A DNA stretch of 64,000 nucleotides from Phytoseiulus persimilis (GCA_037576195.1 CM075102.1:1054001-1118000); one strand, 5' to 3'. Counted from the first letter of the stretch, positions 24,820-39,100 are shown. Numbers and translations: made by a program. The notes: generated by a model not told the origin, from the letters alone.

Positions 24820-25706
24820 CTGTTCAGGAGAAAAGAGAAATTGAGTTTGAACCTCAGCCGGCAACGTTCATGGGATCAACCCTCACTGTCCGTGTTTTCC
24901 TCATTGTCGTCGAACGAATATGGAGAAACGATAAGAGAAAAGTACATCGAGCGCCACAACGAGACAAAAATTAACGAGGTTTATTGCTTCGAGCTACACT
25001 CGTTGATCGCTTGTGTCTGCTGCCAGCTGTGCTCATGCATCCAGCATTCTCTTTCATTTGTCTGAACACAGAAGGTTCTTCTTCTCTGTCGTCGTACAAA
25101 ACGTCGAAGGAGCTTCCGAACGATAGTTTGTGTTCTCGAAAATACTACAACCGTGTGTTTGGGAAGTGATTCGAACGACACATGCATTCATATATTCAGT
25201 CATCCATGCACTCGATTGGGAATTCATGCGGACGGACGGACGCAGGCAAGCAGACGGTCGACGCGGCGATGCGATGGCGACCTCTGACGACGGCAAAACC
25301 GAACGGAAATCTGTAATAAAAACATCGAGTTAAATCTCGGCTAAGCTCAACGGGGCCTCCAGATCATCGTCCGGCAGCGCGGATCGGCAAACGGTTGGCT
25401 GTACGGTGACGATGATTCAGCCACAAACTATTCCTGAAATCAAAACTCTGATGTTAGTCCGTTTTCTCTTTCGTTGGATCTCTTCGCGCGACCGTTTCTG
25501 TCGGAGCTGTCAACGTGGCATCGGCGTTCTCTCCAAGTGTTGAGACATCTTCAGCTCGCGAACGAGCAGCTATTCTGTGGAGGCAGGGCCTACCGATGGG
25601 GGTCCCTGTTCTCCGAGTCGTCGATTAAATCACCTGGAAAGAAGTCGGAAAAATCAGATTCGCGACCGACGGAACGGTGACAATCGAGCTGGGGCGGGTC
25701 AAACGG

Positions 25707-26012
25707 TCACTCAGCATCTTCCGTTTCAATCATCGTGATTATCCAAGTCAAAAGGTCAAAAGACAGGGAGTCAACGGATCGATCGGAGATATTTTTAGAA
25801 GCAACGCGAGACTTGATCAAGTTGGTCAAGCGATGGATTCGGTCGCGCCGAGTGCTTATCATTCCATTTCTCACCAACTCCGATATGAATGAAAACACTT
25901 TCGTTCCGGATGTCGAGCGAAAGGCTCCGGAAAGTTTTGAAAACATAAACAGAGGAATCAAATCAGTCCTCTCGTGTCTCTCGAAGGTGGCGAGCATGTC
26001 CGCGAGTCGCAT
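25707..26012 (-). CDS. Hypothetical ORF, 101 codons
   Basis: ATG-started frame (MRLADMLATFERHERTDLIP) rich in Leu, Ile, Arg and Thr, of helical appearance, with no recognised family. Its frame is open a further 20 codons upstream. In another frame, just upstream, a strong acceptor (TCTCTTCTTTTCAG, exon from 26130) opens a stretch reading RVLVENLSDEFCRAHMTV and then a stop. The two frames overlap slightly. One may be a genuine terminal exon; both may be chance. It lies in a less GC-rich pocket than the flanking DNA. Confidence 0.2.
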   Translation of the reverse strand: MRLADMLATFERHERTDLIPLFMFSKLSGAFRSTSGTKVFSFISELVRNGMISTRRDRIHRLTNLIKSRVASKNISDRSVDSLSFDLLTWIITMIETEDAE

Positions 26013-27059
26013 CTCGGATGTCTTTCCTCCGATGCCAGCTTTATCATCCCCATTAAACTGATCTCCATCCGCTATACGGTCATATGGGCACGACAGAACT
26101 CGTCAGAGAGATTCTCCACGAGAACCCTCTGAAAAGAAGAGAGGCAGGGTGGGTGTACGTGGATTGACCGTTAGATCATGCGGCATGTTCGCGAGGTGCT
26201 CGAGCCCGCTCCCCTCGCTCATCCTCGAACCGAATATAACTGCCGAAAACATTGGCAGCCGGACACGGAATGTACCGAGAGAGCCAACGAGAACGACCGA
26301 ACCAACCGACCGACCGCCCATCCAGCAACCACCCACTAGCCTGGTGGGGTCGTAATACTCTGCGCATCGCTGAGGAACACTGCTGCGCAATTCGTCTCCT
26401 CCCAGCCCCAACCCTCCGCAGGCATCCTGGTAGCCTGGATGGCGGCAGCCAGGCAGACAAACAGGCGGGCAGGAAGCCTGGCTGTCTCACTGGCGGTGAG
26501 CAGCAGGCCCTGTTGTCGTAGATGGCTTCGCTCTTCCCCCATCTCACTCTTTCTCCTCCGTTTCTGTCGCCCACGTGTCCCCTCACCCGGCTACGGGCTC
26601 CGTTCCCCTCCTCCAGCCAACCAATGCCGTCAGCCATCTAGCCTGGCTGCAGCCTGGCCGGCCGGCAGTCAGTCAGCCGGACGGCCAGATACTCCCGGGG
26701 AGAAGAGCAGGCAAACGAGGGGAACGTATCCGATAGGGAAAACGAAGGAGCGGAGAGAAAAACAGCCAGTCTCTCAAGGAGCAGCGTAGTGGGAGGGGGC
26801 ACGAGAAGGAGGGCAGCGGGGTCGGAGGCGCCCGTTCGTCGTGTGTGTCTGTCTCTCTACGCGTGTGTGTAGTGTACATCTTCATCTCTTGCCCCTCCTC
26901 GCGGCGCCCCCACCCCTCCTCTGCACGCACCCACCCTCCTCCTTACCGCTGGCAGCGGCAGGATCAGATCCACAAACACCACGACCACCCAGCTCCGAAA
27001 GCTCGTCCGCCCGGCTGGCCGGCAAACTGGCGGCCTCTAAGCTCTCTCCCTGTCGGTTT

Positions 27060-27480
27060 GCGTCTAAGATCCACAGTGGCCGGGAGGGGGGGCGAGCGAG
27101 AGTGAGAGAGAGAAGGGCAACCCAAGGGGAGCACCGTGCCAGATAAAACATAGTAAAGAAGAGTCAGGCAGAAGATATGAGGGAAATACGCGGACGCCGA
27201 CTGGGAGGCGTACTACAAGAGAGAGGGAGGAGGAAAGACGGAAGGGAGTAAGAGATCGTACTACGACAGGGAACGGGAGGAGGAGATCGAGGACGGGGAG
27301 GGGAGGGCGGACTGTGGGGAGGGAACAAGAGAAACTAGGAGAAGTAGGGAAGAGAAACGGAGACGACCGACCGAGCAAGGGATATAAATGGAGGGAAAAC
27401 GAGTGAGCGAGAGGGGTCGAGGAAAAGACATCTCTCAAACTTCTTCAAAGCTACAACTGCTCTCAGCTTCTCTCCCTCTC
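27060..27480 (+). repeat. Purine-rich (GA) strand-biased tract
   Basis: For roughly 400 bases the plus strand is dominated by G and A (runs such as GAGAGAGAGAAGGG and GGGGAGGGGAGGG), then switches within a few dozen bases to a CT-rich segment. Such tracts can form triplex or affect nucleosomes. No coding content is recognised. A TATAAA-like stretch at about 27380 lies within it but has no supporting gene. Confidence 0.6.
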
Positions 27481-30400
27481 CTCCGTCTTTTACATTGCCC
27501 ACCACCACCACGACCACCGTAGCCGCTCCTCGCCCCACTAGAAGCAGCAGCACCGCCACCCAGCTCTTCCATCTAAGAGTGAGGGATACGTCGACGACGA
27601 CGACGACTTGGGGAAAAGAGAGAAGGACGGCAGCGGCGGCACAATGGCGAGCCCATTTACGTAACAGAGCGCCAAAGGAGAGGGCTCCGTTTGCGAGACA
27701 TGAACAAGTCAGCCATCCCGCCGCCAGCCCACCCACCCGCCTGCCTTTCCCACAAAGCCTTCCCGAACTGGGAACAGGCCCTGACTGGGCCGAGCAGCCA
27801 CAACTGCAGCGACCCAGGCTACGAACAGCAAACGGGAAAGAAGATGAGCTCGCTCGGGGTGGAGGGGGTGGGGCAGAAGGAGGGCAGCAGGAAAAGGAAG
27901 AGGAGGAAAACGGGAATCTGCAGCCGGCAGCAGCAGCAGAAACGGCGATGGCGCCAGCTTCGACAGCAACCCCCAAACTGACTCGCGAAGCCATAAAAGA
28001 CACAACGACGACGTGTAACTGGAACGCAGACCCACCCAGTCAGTGGGGCGAGCGGGCAGACAGCTACCCGACTATCCGAACTGCCACACTATAACGACGT
28101 TACTCGGACGGAGAAGTCGCTCCGGCATTCAACGCTTACCCATATACGAGCAAGGACAGGAGAAAGTCGTTCACAGCTGACTAGGCTCCGAGCACTCGAA
28201 CTCGCGGCCGACTTTCAGTGCTCGAATCTTAGAGAATTCTGGCTCGTCACGGAAATCGACGGAAGACAACAGTTCGACGCGGTTTCGTTGCATCCCCTCC
28301 AACTCGAATCCAACAACGTTGAACTAAAGCAGAGCTGATCTGAGGGTTACTGACTCGGACACTTTCATAGAGAAGTTGGCCAGAGCTCCAAGAGGAGTGG
28401 ATGCAGGAACGGCGCGCCCCAGAGCGTCTCGAGCCTTGAATAAAATTCCCCGGAGGTGACCGTCGAAGTTCGGCGGAATCCCGAAAACAAACCAGCTTGC
28501 CGGGTCGAGCATGCGGGGCATTAGGTGGGGTCAGCCGGGAAAGCCACAGACGCCCGCTCGCCCGCCCTTCCACCCACCGCTAAGAGCACAGTTCGCAGCA
28601 GGCCTACCAGCAACTAGCAGTCAACTGAGCAAGGAGGCGCGTAAGCAAGCAAACAAAGCCACACCGATCGCCTGTCTGAATGCTGGCCTGGGCTGAGCAA
28701 CCGGCCGAGCGGCCGACCGAGCAGGTTGGCCGTCTATTGCCGAGGGAGGCCTCTTTGCCCCACAATGAAGCTTGCTGGGACTTCATCCAACTGCACTGCT
28801 CCTCGTCACCGTCAACATCCAGCTGACCGTACGCCGGCTAGTTCTCGAAGCAGCTCGGTCGAATTCGGACCTCGTCAGGTGTGAACGCCACTACGTCGCT
28901 CTTTGCCGGAAATTTTCGCTGGAGAATGGCCTCGGTAACATTCAGATCGTTCAAATCCCGCGTCCCGGAGAGCTCGCTAATCCATTCATCCATCCAGGAT
29001 AGGATTCATGATCCCGATCTCCAGTTCGCAGGCTTGAGCGGACCGCGGGACAGCAATATCGAATCGATAGATCCCCGCTTGAATTGGAAGCAGCCTCCTC
29101 CTTTGAGCCGATCGACGATTTGTTTGAATACTTCTTCTCTTTCTCGGATTCGTCTTCGAACGCTGCTACGGTAGTGGCAAAGCTAAAAGCGGCCACTTCT
29201 GCCATCTGGCGATAAATTTATGCGGACGTTGTCTATTCCGTTCGCTGGTTCGTCCGTTTTCCGTGCGTTCCTAGAGTAGCGTTTGATAATACATTACAAC
29301 CAGGACCGCCACCATCAGCAAACACCGTGATCGGTATCAGGAATCCTATTCCACGGAACTTGTCGAAGACTTGTATCCGAAAGAATATACTGACGAGAGA
29401 AAATCGATAAGTCGGAATCGCTCGCTGCGCTCAATTCGGAGGGGCTCTTTCCGAGATGAGCTTCGAATCGCGTGGAGTTCCGCCGAGTCGGGATTCGACG
29501 GATTCGCGGCGAGAACTGCAATCTTCGGAAAACATCGATCGAGCGTTGACAGAAATTCCGCTCCGTGCAGTGGTGCTCTAGTTACAGTCTTTTTTTTCTC
29601 GATCTTTTGCGGACACACGCACCGTGGACTAGAATGCACATCACTGGGGATCGCTCAAGTAGGTCAAATTGAGCAACAAAACTGGTGCCGTCCCGGCGCA
29701 CTGGCGCATGGAAAACCAGAACCAGTAAATGTGAAGAACACTGATGGCTCATCCGGCTTTTCTCCTCTTTCTTCCTCTCTTTTTTGGGAAACTGCCGCCA
29801 GATCCACAGCACTGGCGCGGCCGAAAGTACGCAGACACAGTCGGCAATAAAATGAGAATAAAAGCTAGGAAGAAGTAACCCTAGAAGAAAGAGAAGAAAA
29901 AAACTTCAAAAAGCACAAACTGCGAACTTAGACAAGCACAGTGTTAGAAACGTTCCGCGCCTGAGTCCTGAGAACGGACGCTGCAGTCACCAGTGATGTT
30001 GGTTACTTAGGGGGCGAACTCACATTTTCGGCGACCGTTGCTTCGGAATTCCCTGAATCCGTCTCCCGAACTTTTGGCAATTTTAGGGTACTTCGCACTA
30101 CCCCACTTTTGCACCGTTGAGCGCTTTGGAAGCTTCGCAACGACGGTTATTGGGAAGAGTGTCGGATTCGGGACGACAACTGGTTCCGGATCAAAAGCTC
30201 CAGCAGAGGTTTGGAACTCCCATTGATCCAATGTTTCAGTTCACGATGTGATGCCAGCTCCGCAAAACGCGGGAACGAGAGGTGCCTTCGGGACCGCATC
30301 TCAGGAAGCTGTGAGACGATGAAGTGCCCAGAGTTCGATTCAAAGTTCCCGAGAGCCGGAACGATGACGCCGACATTGAGAAAGTGAACTCTACAAAGTC

Positions 30401-33400
30401 CTATCATGATAACCAACTCGACCGGAAATACAATCGACGGCGGTCACCACATCCAAACTGCTTCTAGTTCTGAGCAAATCTAATCGGCACCTGGGGCTCT
30501 TTCCGTCTCTCAATTGTGAAAAGTTCTCGGAAGGAAACGTCGATTGGAAGCTTTCGAAGGGACGCGAGAATGATTCATGCCCGATCGTTCGACATGGAGA
30601 ACCACAACTCAATGAGAAAAAGCAAATGGCGCTTCCGGAAGGCCATGTACTTGTTTTCGAGGGGACTGGCTCCGATCGAGACTTCCCGCCAGCTGCGTAG
30701 AGTGATTCAATTCTCCAGGAAAGCCCTCCATATCGGGCGTCCCCAATCGAACCAACCATGAGCTTGAGCGGATCACAAAGTCCAACGAGACGCCGTGCAG
30801 TGAGACTCCAGACTCCCGATAACGAGCGTTCCTGTCGAAACATTCCGAGTCTGAGGCACGCGCGTTCAGGTAGTCGCGGCTTCCATCTTCACGAGGAGTT
30901 AGGAACGACGATCTCGATTCTCTATCCATAGCCGGCAGTACGCGATCGGGGCTCCGGTGAGCGCGGCAGCTTTCCAAACTATCTCGTTCGTTCGAGCTAG
31001 AGAGCGATCGAGCCAGCCAGCCAAGCGGTCCGCAGACGAGATCCCTCTGCGGGGAGGATAAGCCTCCTCGAAAAGATTCCAGATGTGAATTTGGAAACTA
31101 GAGGGCGTCTGTCTTCCGAACGCATCTGTATTGATGAGAAAGAAAGTCGAGATGACTTTGATTGTCCGGACAGAGCGAGCGAGCAGGCAACATACCGGGA
31201 TGCTGGCTGACCCGCTCGCTCGCTCGCCAGCATGCTCCGCTGGTCCGTCTGCGTTGGACCGGTTGGATTGGCCGCCCACATGAGACTTACAGACGATCAA
31301 ATTTCACTGCTCTAACATTTTCTTCCTCGAACGGCTTTAGGAAAGAAAGAGGCCCTGCCGTACAGCATGACGACGACGACACCGCCGCTCATCGTACCAG
31401 CCTCCGCTGCGGACCCCGTTGTCGCCATTTCCAACAGGACCTTTTGTTGGAGTCTCACTTCCCACTCCCGGTCCCGTCTTTGTTTTCCAGCCTCGCATCC
31501 AGAACCGGCAGGAATCAGTCGCCGTCGTTTGATTGGTTTTGTTGCCACAAGGTTAACGATGTGGGGCGAACTTTGCAGAGGAGAGATGTCGGTGGCGGCG
31601 TTGTCTAAATCGGCTCCTGTTTTCATTTGCTCTTTAATGGTCAGTCAGTCAGTTCACGCAGCCAGGGAGGCAAGCGAGCGAGCCGGCCAGCCAGCGGGCA
31701 GGTTAGCTCTTCTCGGTGACTCTTACTCTAGAAGATGTCCACTTGGAAATTCTAGAACATTTCAAAACACGCTTCAAGCGCTGTCCGAGAGGATTTTATC
31801 TTCGAACGCCGCACAAACATACGCAATCGGATGGACGGCTGCCACTCATGGCGCTCGCTCGCTCGCTCGCGCGCTCGGCTACCTCCCTCCAGGAATTCTC
31901 TTTCCGGAGTCACAATCAGAGTTTGAGCAGGAGTTCAGCAGTGGCATATCTCCGATTGGGGTGATTGAGCGAGTGAGTGGATGGATGGTACCGGGCGGGC
32001 TCAGCTCTCACGACCGCAAGAGATTCTGCGGGCTCCAACGACGTTCGAACTTTGATCGCATCACGGACGCCGTAATCAATTCTAGTAGATCGGTCGAGTT
32101 TTCTCGGAGGACAGCGACATCGGGCGAACGATTCTCGAAAACCAAATCAACAGCTAGCGATAGGGCGAAGAGGAGAGCGACGGTGGCAATGGCGGCAGCA
32201 TCGCCACCGCCGTCAATGCAGGCACTGCTAGGTCCCTGCTCTTCTATCATCTATCTCGAAGTGTATACTTTCGGTAGAAGAGAACGAGGAAAGCGTTATG
32301 AATTCTCGTTCGCCTTCGTCAATTGGAGAGAAGGAGGAGAAGAAAAGAGTTTGTTTCAGCTCCGTGTATCGTCACCGTCACCACAAGCCTCCGTCGGCCG
32401 GCGAACTGCATCAACTGGCTCCGCGACTCTCCTCGAGGGAAGAAAATTACGTTTGTCGTCGTCGACCGGCTCCGATGGCCAATGCACAGAGAGCGTCTGC
32501 GGGAGAAACGCGTCGTCGTCAAGTTGTCGATCACTTCTTCGACGATATCGCTCGATCGTTTCACGGAGCACCAACGGAAAATCAGTATTCCACGGCGACG
32601 CGGCGTTGGCGGAGCAGAGACACCGATTGGGTTCGGTTCAAGAGTCAGGAGCTCTTTTCGAACTTTGAGAATTCCGGACGCCGTTTCCCGTGGTCAGTGC
32701 CTAAACAAGGACTAAGCTCGGTCACTACTACAAATATCACGCATCGCCGTCGGAGGAGGATGCAAGTCGGGTGGACCGAGCTGCTCACGCGATGATTCGC
32801 GAGTATGGCTCTGTGGATGCGGTGGTGACGGTCAGACACCTGGTTAACCGAGAACTAACAAACCCTCTGAGCGAACAGACGACTTACTCATTTGATCGAT
32901 GTCCACAATCTCGGGCTTTAGTGCAGCTCTCTCGAGAGCGAGAGAACGAACGAGAAACTCCACGGAAACGATTGCGATCGCTGCGCAACACGCGTCCCGA
33001 ACTCGGGCGCCGCCGCCGCAAACGAAAGCAATGAATAGCCATTGAGTAGGAGCGATTTCCAGCCGTCGAGTTAGCACCGCTCGCCGGATGAGTCACAGGC
33101 TGATTTTTCTCTAAACTACAGTTTTCCTTTTTCTTGCTCTCAGCATCCGTTTCAGCCGGTCGCCGCCTCTGTCGTCATTTCCAGCTCGCAGAGTTCAAAC
33201 GATTACGAGTTTATCCGGCCGCGTTTCCGAGGACACCTGACTGAGTCAATTTCTCTCCTTCCGCGTTCGCTCTCGGCGGCGCCGACGGGATTCTCGGATT
33301 CGGTGACACGACGTCGCAGCCGAGCGCTGAGGGGACTTCGGAGCTCTCGCCACCGGCCTCCGAGTCCGGGGAGGCTCCCTCCGAGAGGCTCCACGGCGAG

Positions 33401-36098
33401 AGAGGAGAACTCTTGACCAGGCGGCGTGAATTCCGGCGAGCACCATCGCGAGGGTTAGACAACGTTCAAAGTTCAATGTGGCGGCCGAATCTATTCTCGA
33501 TCGGGAGCAGTCCGAGAAGTTCCCCGAATCTCGAGAGTTGAAAAGGAGCTCTCCGAACTGAGCCCATGCTCGCCCGCAACAGCAGAGCTCGGGAGTGGAA
33601 TTCACAGAACGCGAGTCGAACCTCTCCCACGCTCCCTCCAAGAGACAACACAATCGGAACGGTTCTCCGTTGGAGCAGGTTAATTCCGAAAATCCCCGGA
33701 AGAAAACCCAAAAACCTCGAGAACCCGAAATCTACCGGTTCTGGAGACCGGAAGACACCTCGACCATGGAAGCACCGGGTGATCCGACCGGAGGACGAAC
33801 TCATCACCGATCGAACGGAAAGTTTCAAACGAAATTCTCAGCGGGCCACAGAGATTCTACTTGATCTTCGTGGCTCGTTTTACGAAGCTTCGTTCGTACG
33901 TCATCCCACAGTCAGAGCGAGCAAGAGCCCAGAATAGGACGCGCAGAGCGAACGGCCGAGCGGGTGGACAGACGGACGGACGGTCGGACGGAGCGAACGC
34001 GTACGACATAGCAGTGTATCCAACTGCGGTGCAGTGCTTCGCCGCGAAGCATCAACTGGTTGGTTGTTCGGTTCTCAAAGACGAAAAAGGAGGGGGCCCC
34101 TTTGCCAAGAGGCTAGATGCTTGCCTCCTTGTCCGTCCATCCATCCAGTGCTTCATTCTAAGTCTTCGCCCTCTTGATGCTTGCCATGTGTTCGTCGACG
34201 TCGCCATCGCGGCTCCGGCGGCAGTTACAGTGCTGTACCAACCACCGAGAAACCGGTGGTCGTCACACAGTCGGCAGAGACGCCAGTCTTTTTCATCCTC
34301 TCCATTTTTCTCTTAGGGTTTTTTCTTGAATCCAAGTCTAGTCCGTGGCCTCTTTTGGATTTCTTACTTCGGTGAGGGAAAGCTCCAGAGGCCCACTGCG
34401 CCCGCCCGCTCGCTGCCCGGCCGGCCTGCCTGCCTGCAGGCTTGCCCGGACGCCGGCCGGCCGGCAGCCCTGGAGGGTCCGCTGAGGGTTTGTGTGATAG
34501 CGGGCGAGAGGCTGAGTGAGTGAGGCAAGACGGTCTTTGGACGATGTCTGAGACTATCGAACCAGCTCACGGGCAAACCAGAGCGCCGAAACGGACAACC
34601 AGATAAACTGCAGTACATCCCTCACGGCTCCACAATCGACGACGGAGGAATCTGCGGAGGGAGAGGATCAGGAGGTATGCCAACCAGTCGGCGGGCCGAA
34701 CAGCCGGTCGGGCGATTTATCCTATGCGTCGCGGACGGACAGACCAAACGACCAGGTTTTCGGCCGCCGAGGAAGCGGCCAAGCGAGCGTTCGGGAAGAA
34801 CGCGCAGAAAAAACACTGTCTGCAGTATCCGAAGCCACTTCTAGCCCAGGGAAGCAGTTAGTTTCCAGGCCAACTGTTATTGCGGCTCCTTCTGACGGTC
34901 TGACCTCAAAAAAGAAAACACTGGTCCGACGCACCAGCAAACAACCGTCATTGGGAATCCGTTCCAGTGTGTCTTCTGGAAGATAGCAGTCGCGGAAGCG
35001 GTCGCATTACCACTTCGCCCTGCCGAAGGCGCCCCCCGCCCCGACACGGGACTTCCAGGACGGATGTGACTCATGATCTCCGAGCGAATTCATGCGCGGA
35101 ACAATAAATGGTTCGAGCTCCTCGCGCTGCACTATCGGGGAAGAGCTTCGTGCAGAAGAAGCACCGATCGACTCCTCGAAGCAGGCTTCGGTCAAAACAT
35201 CGGCTTCGGAACGAGTCTGTCAAGCTTTCGAGCACCTAAGCCGCCGAGAAGGCTCATGGCCAGCGAGTCGATCGATTGACGTTCGCCATTTAGGATTCCG
35301 CAGGGAAACGGCGGTAGAAGAAAGCAGAAGACGTACTCCCCTCCGAGCGAGCACTAGTCAGGGAGCCGAAAGCAGCAACGTAGATCTTCCCCGAGTGCTG
35401 CTAGTTCGATGCCCTCTCTGGTCAGCCGACTTCGCTGTCACGTGTACGCACAGGCAAACGGCGATCCAGCCAGCCTGGCTGCTCGCTTGCCAAGCGAGCG
35501 AGCAAACGGCAACTCAAGAATACTGCCGACCAACCGTCCAGAAAATTTGCTCTGCCGCTCCTACAAGCTGGTTCGGGAGAATTTTCTGGCAGGCCATCTC
35601 GTCGTCTTGCGCTCGCCGATGCTCTGTAGCAGAAAAGAAAGCGAACAACTTCCCCGTCGTCGACATTGAAGGCCAAACAGAGTTTTCTCCGTACCCGTCG
35701 CCGCCGGTGCCGCGGTAAACGTCGTCGCGGGGCTCTCTGGCCGGAGAGGAGCCGCCGCGGCGGTGGCATCTTCTGCCGCGAACAACAAGCATAACGGGAT
35801 TCAAAACAACATTTGCATCCATTCATCTATGTGTTTACTTGTGTGTGTTTATTTGTTTACGGAAAGACGAAACAGCTACAGAAAGAATCACGTGTGGAAA
35901 GGGTCCAACCCGTTCGCCGCGGTCGTTATCCGCATCGGGCGAGCGAGCGAGTACTCACACCTGAGCAACTTAGCAACTATTTTGTTTGGAGTTATGTCGA
36001 CAAGGTGATTTATAACGACAGCTAGCTACTCGATATTCCCTAACTGAGAGAGGGCCGACCGGATTTCCACGGTCACGGTAGAAAGCGAGCTCCTCAGG

Positions 36099-36118
36099 AG
36101 GGGGGGTGGGGGGGGGGG
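36099..36118 (+). repeat. G-run pair (G-quadruplex-prone)
   Basis: Two near-continuous G tracts separated by a single T, about 20 bases in all. It is a candidate G-quadruplex on the plus strand and a likely place for base-count errors. Confidence 0.7.
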
Positions 36119-39100
36119 CTGAATGGAATCCGCATCCAGACATCGACGTGATCGATCTCAGGCCTAGAAAGCATGAAACTCGACCCTGAATTTGGGAAAA
36201 AAATCGATATCGAACACCGGCTGGCGTCTTGGCTGAATTTCGGCGAAAGACAATCCAGCTTGTTGTTCCCCAGGGCCTAGTCAATAATGAAATCCCAGAT
36301 GTCTCAACGCCCGATCTCGAGTTTCCGATTCTCCAAAGTAAGCGGAACCTTTGATCGCCGTCATGGCAGCCGCCAGCGTCAATTCCTCCAAGAGTCAGGT
36401 CGAGCTTCGGAGTTGACGACGAGGACGGATTCTTTGGCGTCGCGGCTCTCATCGCGTCGCGCGGCTGCAGTCGATGAAGAGTTCCGAGCGGTGACTCCCG
36501 CGAAAATCTTCTCTCTCCCACCGTGGCGCGCAACGAGCTCACGAGCCCCGAGTTTAGTTCATTAACGCTTCTGACAATCGAGTGATTTGAAGCGAGAGAA
36601 ACGACTCTAAACTGCGAACCGGAACTCGAAACGCAAGTCAGGCGACGTTGCTGTCGCTGTCGTTTTCGATGGAACTATTCTTGATGCGGTCGCACGTGTG
36701 CCAAGTTGCTCCCTCAGTGTTCGTTCCACAGACACACACACACACACAATGGTTCGCCAGTGAGAACATCGGCCGCGGCATCTGGAAGCCATCGACGACG
36801 GATGGATGCGACCTGGACAGCAAGCAGCCAGCGACTGGAATATTCTTCCTCCCCATAGAGGAGTTTTCAGCCCATTTCCCCAGTGAAGTCATCAGCATCG
36901 ACCGACCATTACCACCACTACCAGTCAGTAACGCCGAACCTCAGTCAGCACTGCTCGTCCTTTGGTTCAGTCGCTGCCAACTGAAAAAAGGTCCATAACG
37001 CGTCGCTTCTTCTCCTCGTCGTCGTATTCCCTGAGTCGAGGCGGCGGCGGCAACGGCTCGCGAGTCGTTTCTCTCCGTCTTCCTGCTGCGACCGCCGTAG
37101 CGACTCAATTGCAGAAAAGAGAAAAACATTTCATCCGTCGATTTTTTCCAACAAAAAAAAATTACCGAACTCGGTCCTGACTGAGTAACTGCCTCCGCCG
37201 TCAACTATGGTTGAGGAGTCAATGGGGGTGAACGTCTCGTGTCTTCATCCGCACACCGCCAGTCTCTTAGATTTCATCATCACCGGGCACTATCAGTGGA
37301 ATCGTCGCCGGAATCGTTGACATCAACTCATGTAGCTAGATAGCCAGTCAACAATAACCCCTGCTCTAAGAGTCGGATTGAGCAGAGGCACCGGGCTGGG
37401 TGGTTCGACAGGAAGCCAACGAGAAAAAAACGGAACTTCAACTCCGCAGGCCCTTCCAGCGCAGAACCAAACACACGCTGATGCTGCGGCTCCTCACTCG
37501 ATTCGAGTCGGGCGTCTGTTTTCTGCGGCCACTCCCCACCGCTCCATCCCCACGCGTTCCCCACTCCGCCGCTCCCTACTAACGGGCGCACAGAGCCAGT
37601 ATCGTAATACGACGACGACCGCGAATAATGGGAGCGAAACTGGTCCAGGCGCCGCTAACCGCGGGCTTGCAAACCGGAGTTGTTGGTCGGTGGCCTTAAG
37701 CTGAAACAGGCACCAGCAACACTTGGCGATGCGAAATACTCAGTGGGTCGCAGTTTGTGCGGCCTGACGGCAAACACCCTTTCTGAAGAGTCTGTGGAGC
37801 GAGCCATTTGTTGTCTCTCCGATCGCCGTTTCCAACGTCGGCGCCAGGACTCGCGAATCGGCGAGCGCTGTCGGAGTTGCAGTTCTGAATCGAATTCAAC
37901 ATCTATACCGGCGTCCCGACGCCCCCTCCTCCCCACCCATTTATCCATGGAATTCAAGAGACGACTGCGAGGAACGATGCGCACAGGAACGGCATCACGC
38001 ACGTTTTCTCGCGTTCACTCCCGCGCGCTCTCCGCGCTTCAATTCTCCCCTCGCTTCTTCGTATTGTTATTATCACGATTATTATTATTTCTAGTCATAA
38101 GTCGCATGGCCCCTCGTTCAAGCAAGTCAACACGGCGTCGTCGAGGTGCCTCCCGACCAAAGCGCATTGCCTTTGCCTCATCGAATGAAAGCCAGACAGC
38201 GAGCACTATGGGAGCTTCCTTCAATTCCGACTTGGTTTCCGAGCGAGCCCAGCTAAATGTCGCCTTGGCGATGTTTTCCCCGAACCGCTCCGCAACCAGT
38301 GTTCTCGGACGTACTTCCTCTAGGGCAGATTCGCGCGAATGAAGGTCTCGAATCATGGGACCTCGGATAAGATTCTCGCATGGGAAGACTCATTGTTCTG
38401 TAATCGACGACAGGAGCGATGGGCGCTCAAATTTTCGAGAATGTCTTCTCGGCCACGGGTACGAGTGAAAGTTTTTCGTACGAACTCTTCCAGGGGCGAG
38501 GAGACTCCGCTGAGACGTTTCCCCCAAATCAAGCAATCGATTGGAATTCCAAAGTGCGCCACCATCGTTTTCGAAAGCCTGGAGGCCTCATCGTAGACTT
38601 GTCGTAACTGCCTTTTTCCACCACAGCGTTGGCTGCTGCCGCTGCTGCCACCGCCGCCGCAGCGGTTCCTCCTATTGGCTACGGTGGTGATGGTGGCGAT
38701 GTTGGAGGATCTTCTTCTTTTATATTTCTCTTATCCTCCATCCGAAACATCTGGATGTGAGCGAAAATTTTTCTTCGAACTCGCATGCAGTTGCTGGCTT
38801 GCTAGCTCTGACTGATTGTCTGGATTCTGTCCGACTGTCTCTGATCAGCGCCCTCTGCCTTCCTGTTGAAATCCTCTGGAAGGTCTTTCTAGCTCTGGGG
38901 CGGTTGGTCAAGTAGACGGCGACGACCACGACGGACAAGAAGAATCGAAGAAGAGAGAAGGAGAGTCCGAGTTCTCACTTTACGATCTACGCCAACCATC
39001 GGCCGGACGAGTGGATCCCCCGGCGAGGAAATCTCTAACGAGAGAAAAGAGGTTCTAGCAACGGGGAGAGCGCTCCGTCCTGGTCTGGTGTACACCCGCC

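Noticed and set aside
27335..28094. Long opposing open frames of 222 (-) and 199 (+) codons
   Set aside because: Low-complexity runs of Val, Ala, Ser, Pro and Arg created by triplet and purine tracts. No conserved motif.
31367..32668. 433-codon open frame on the plus strand
   Set aside because: Ser/Arg/Ala-biased, no domain, lies in GC-rich repeat DNA and overlaps other long frames on both strands. Best explained by base composition.
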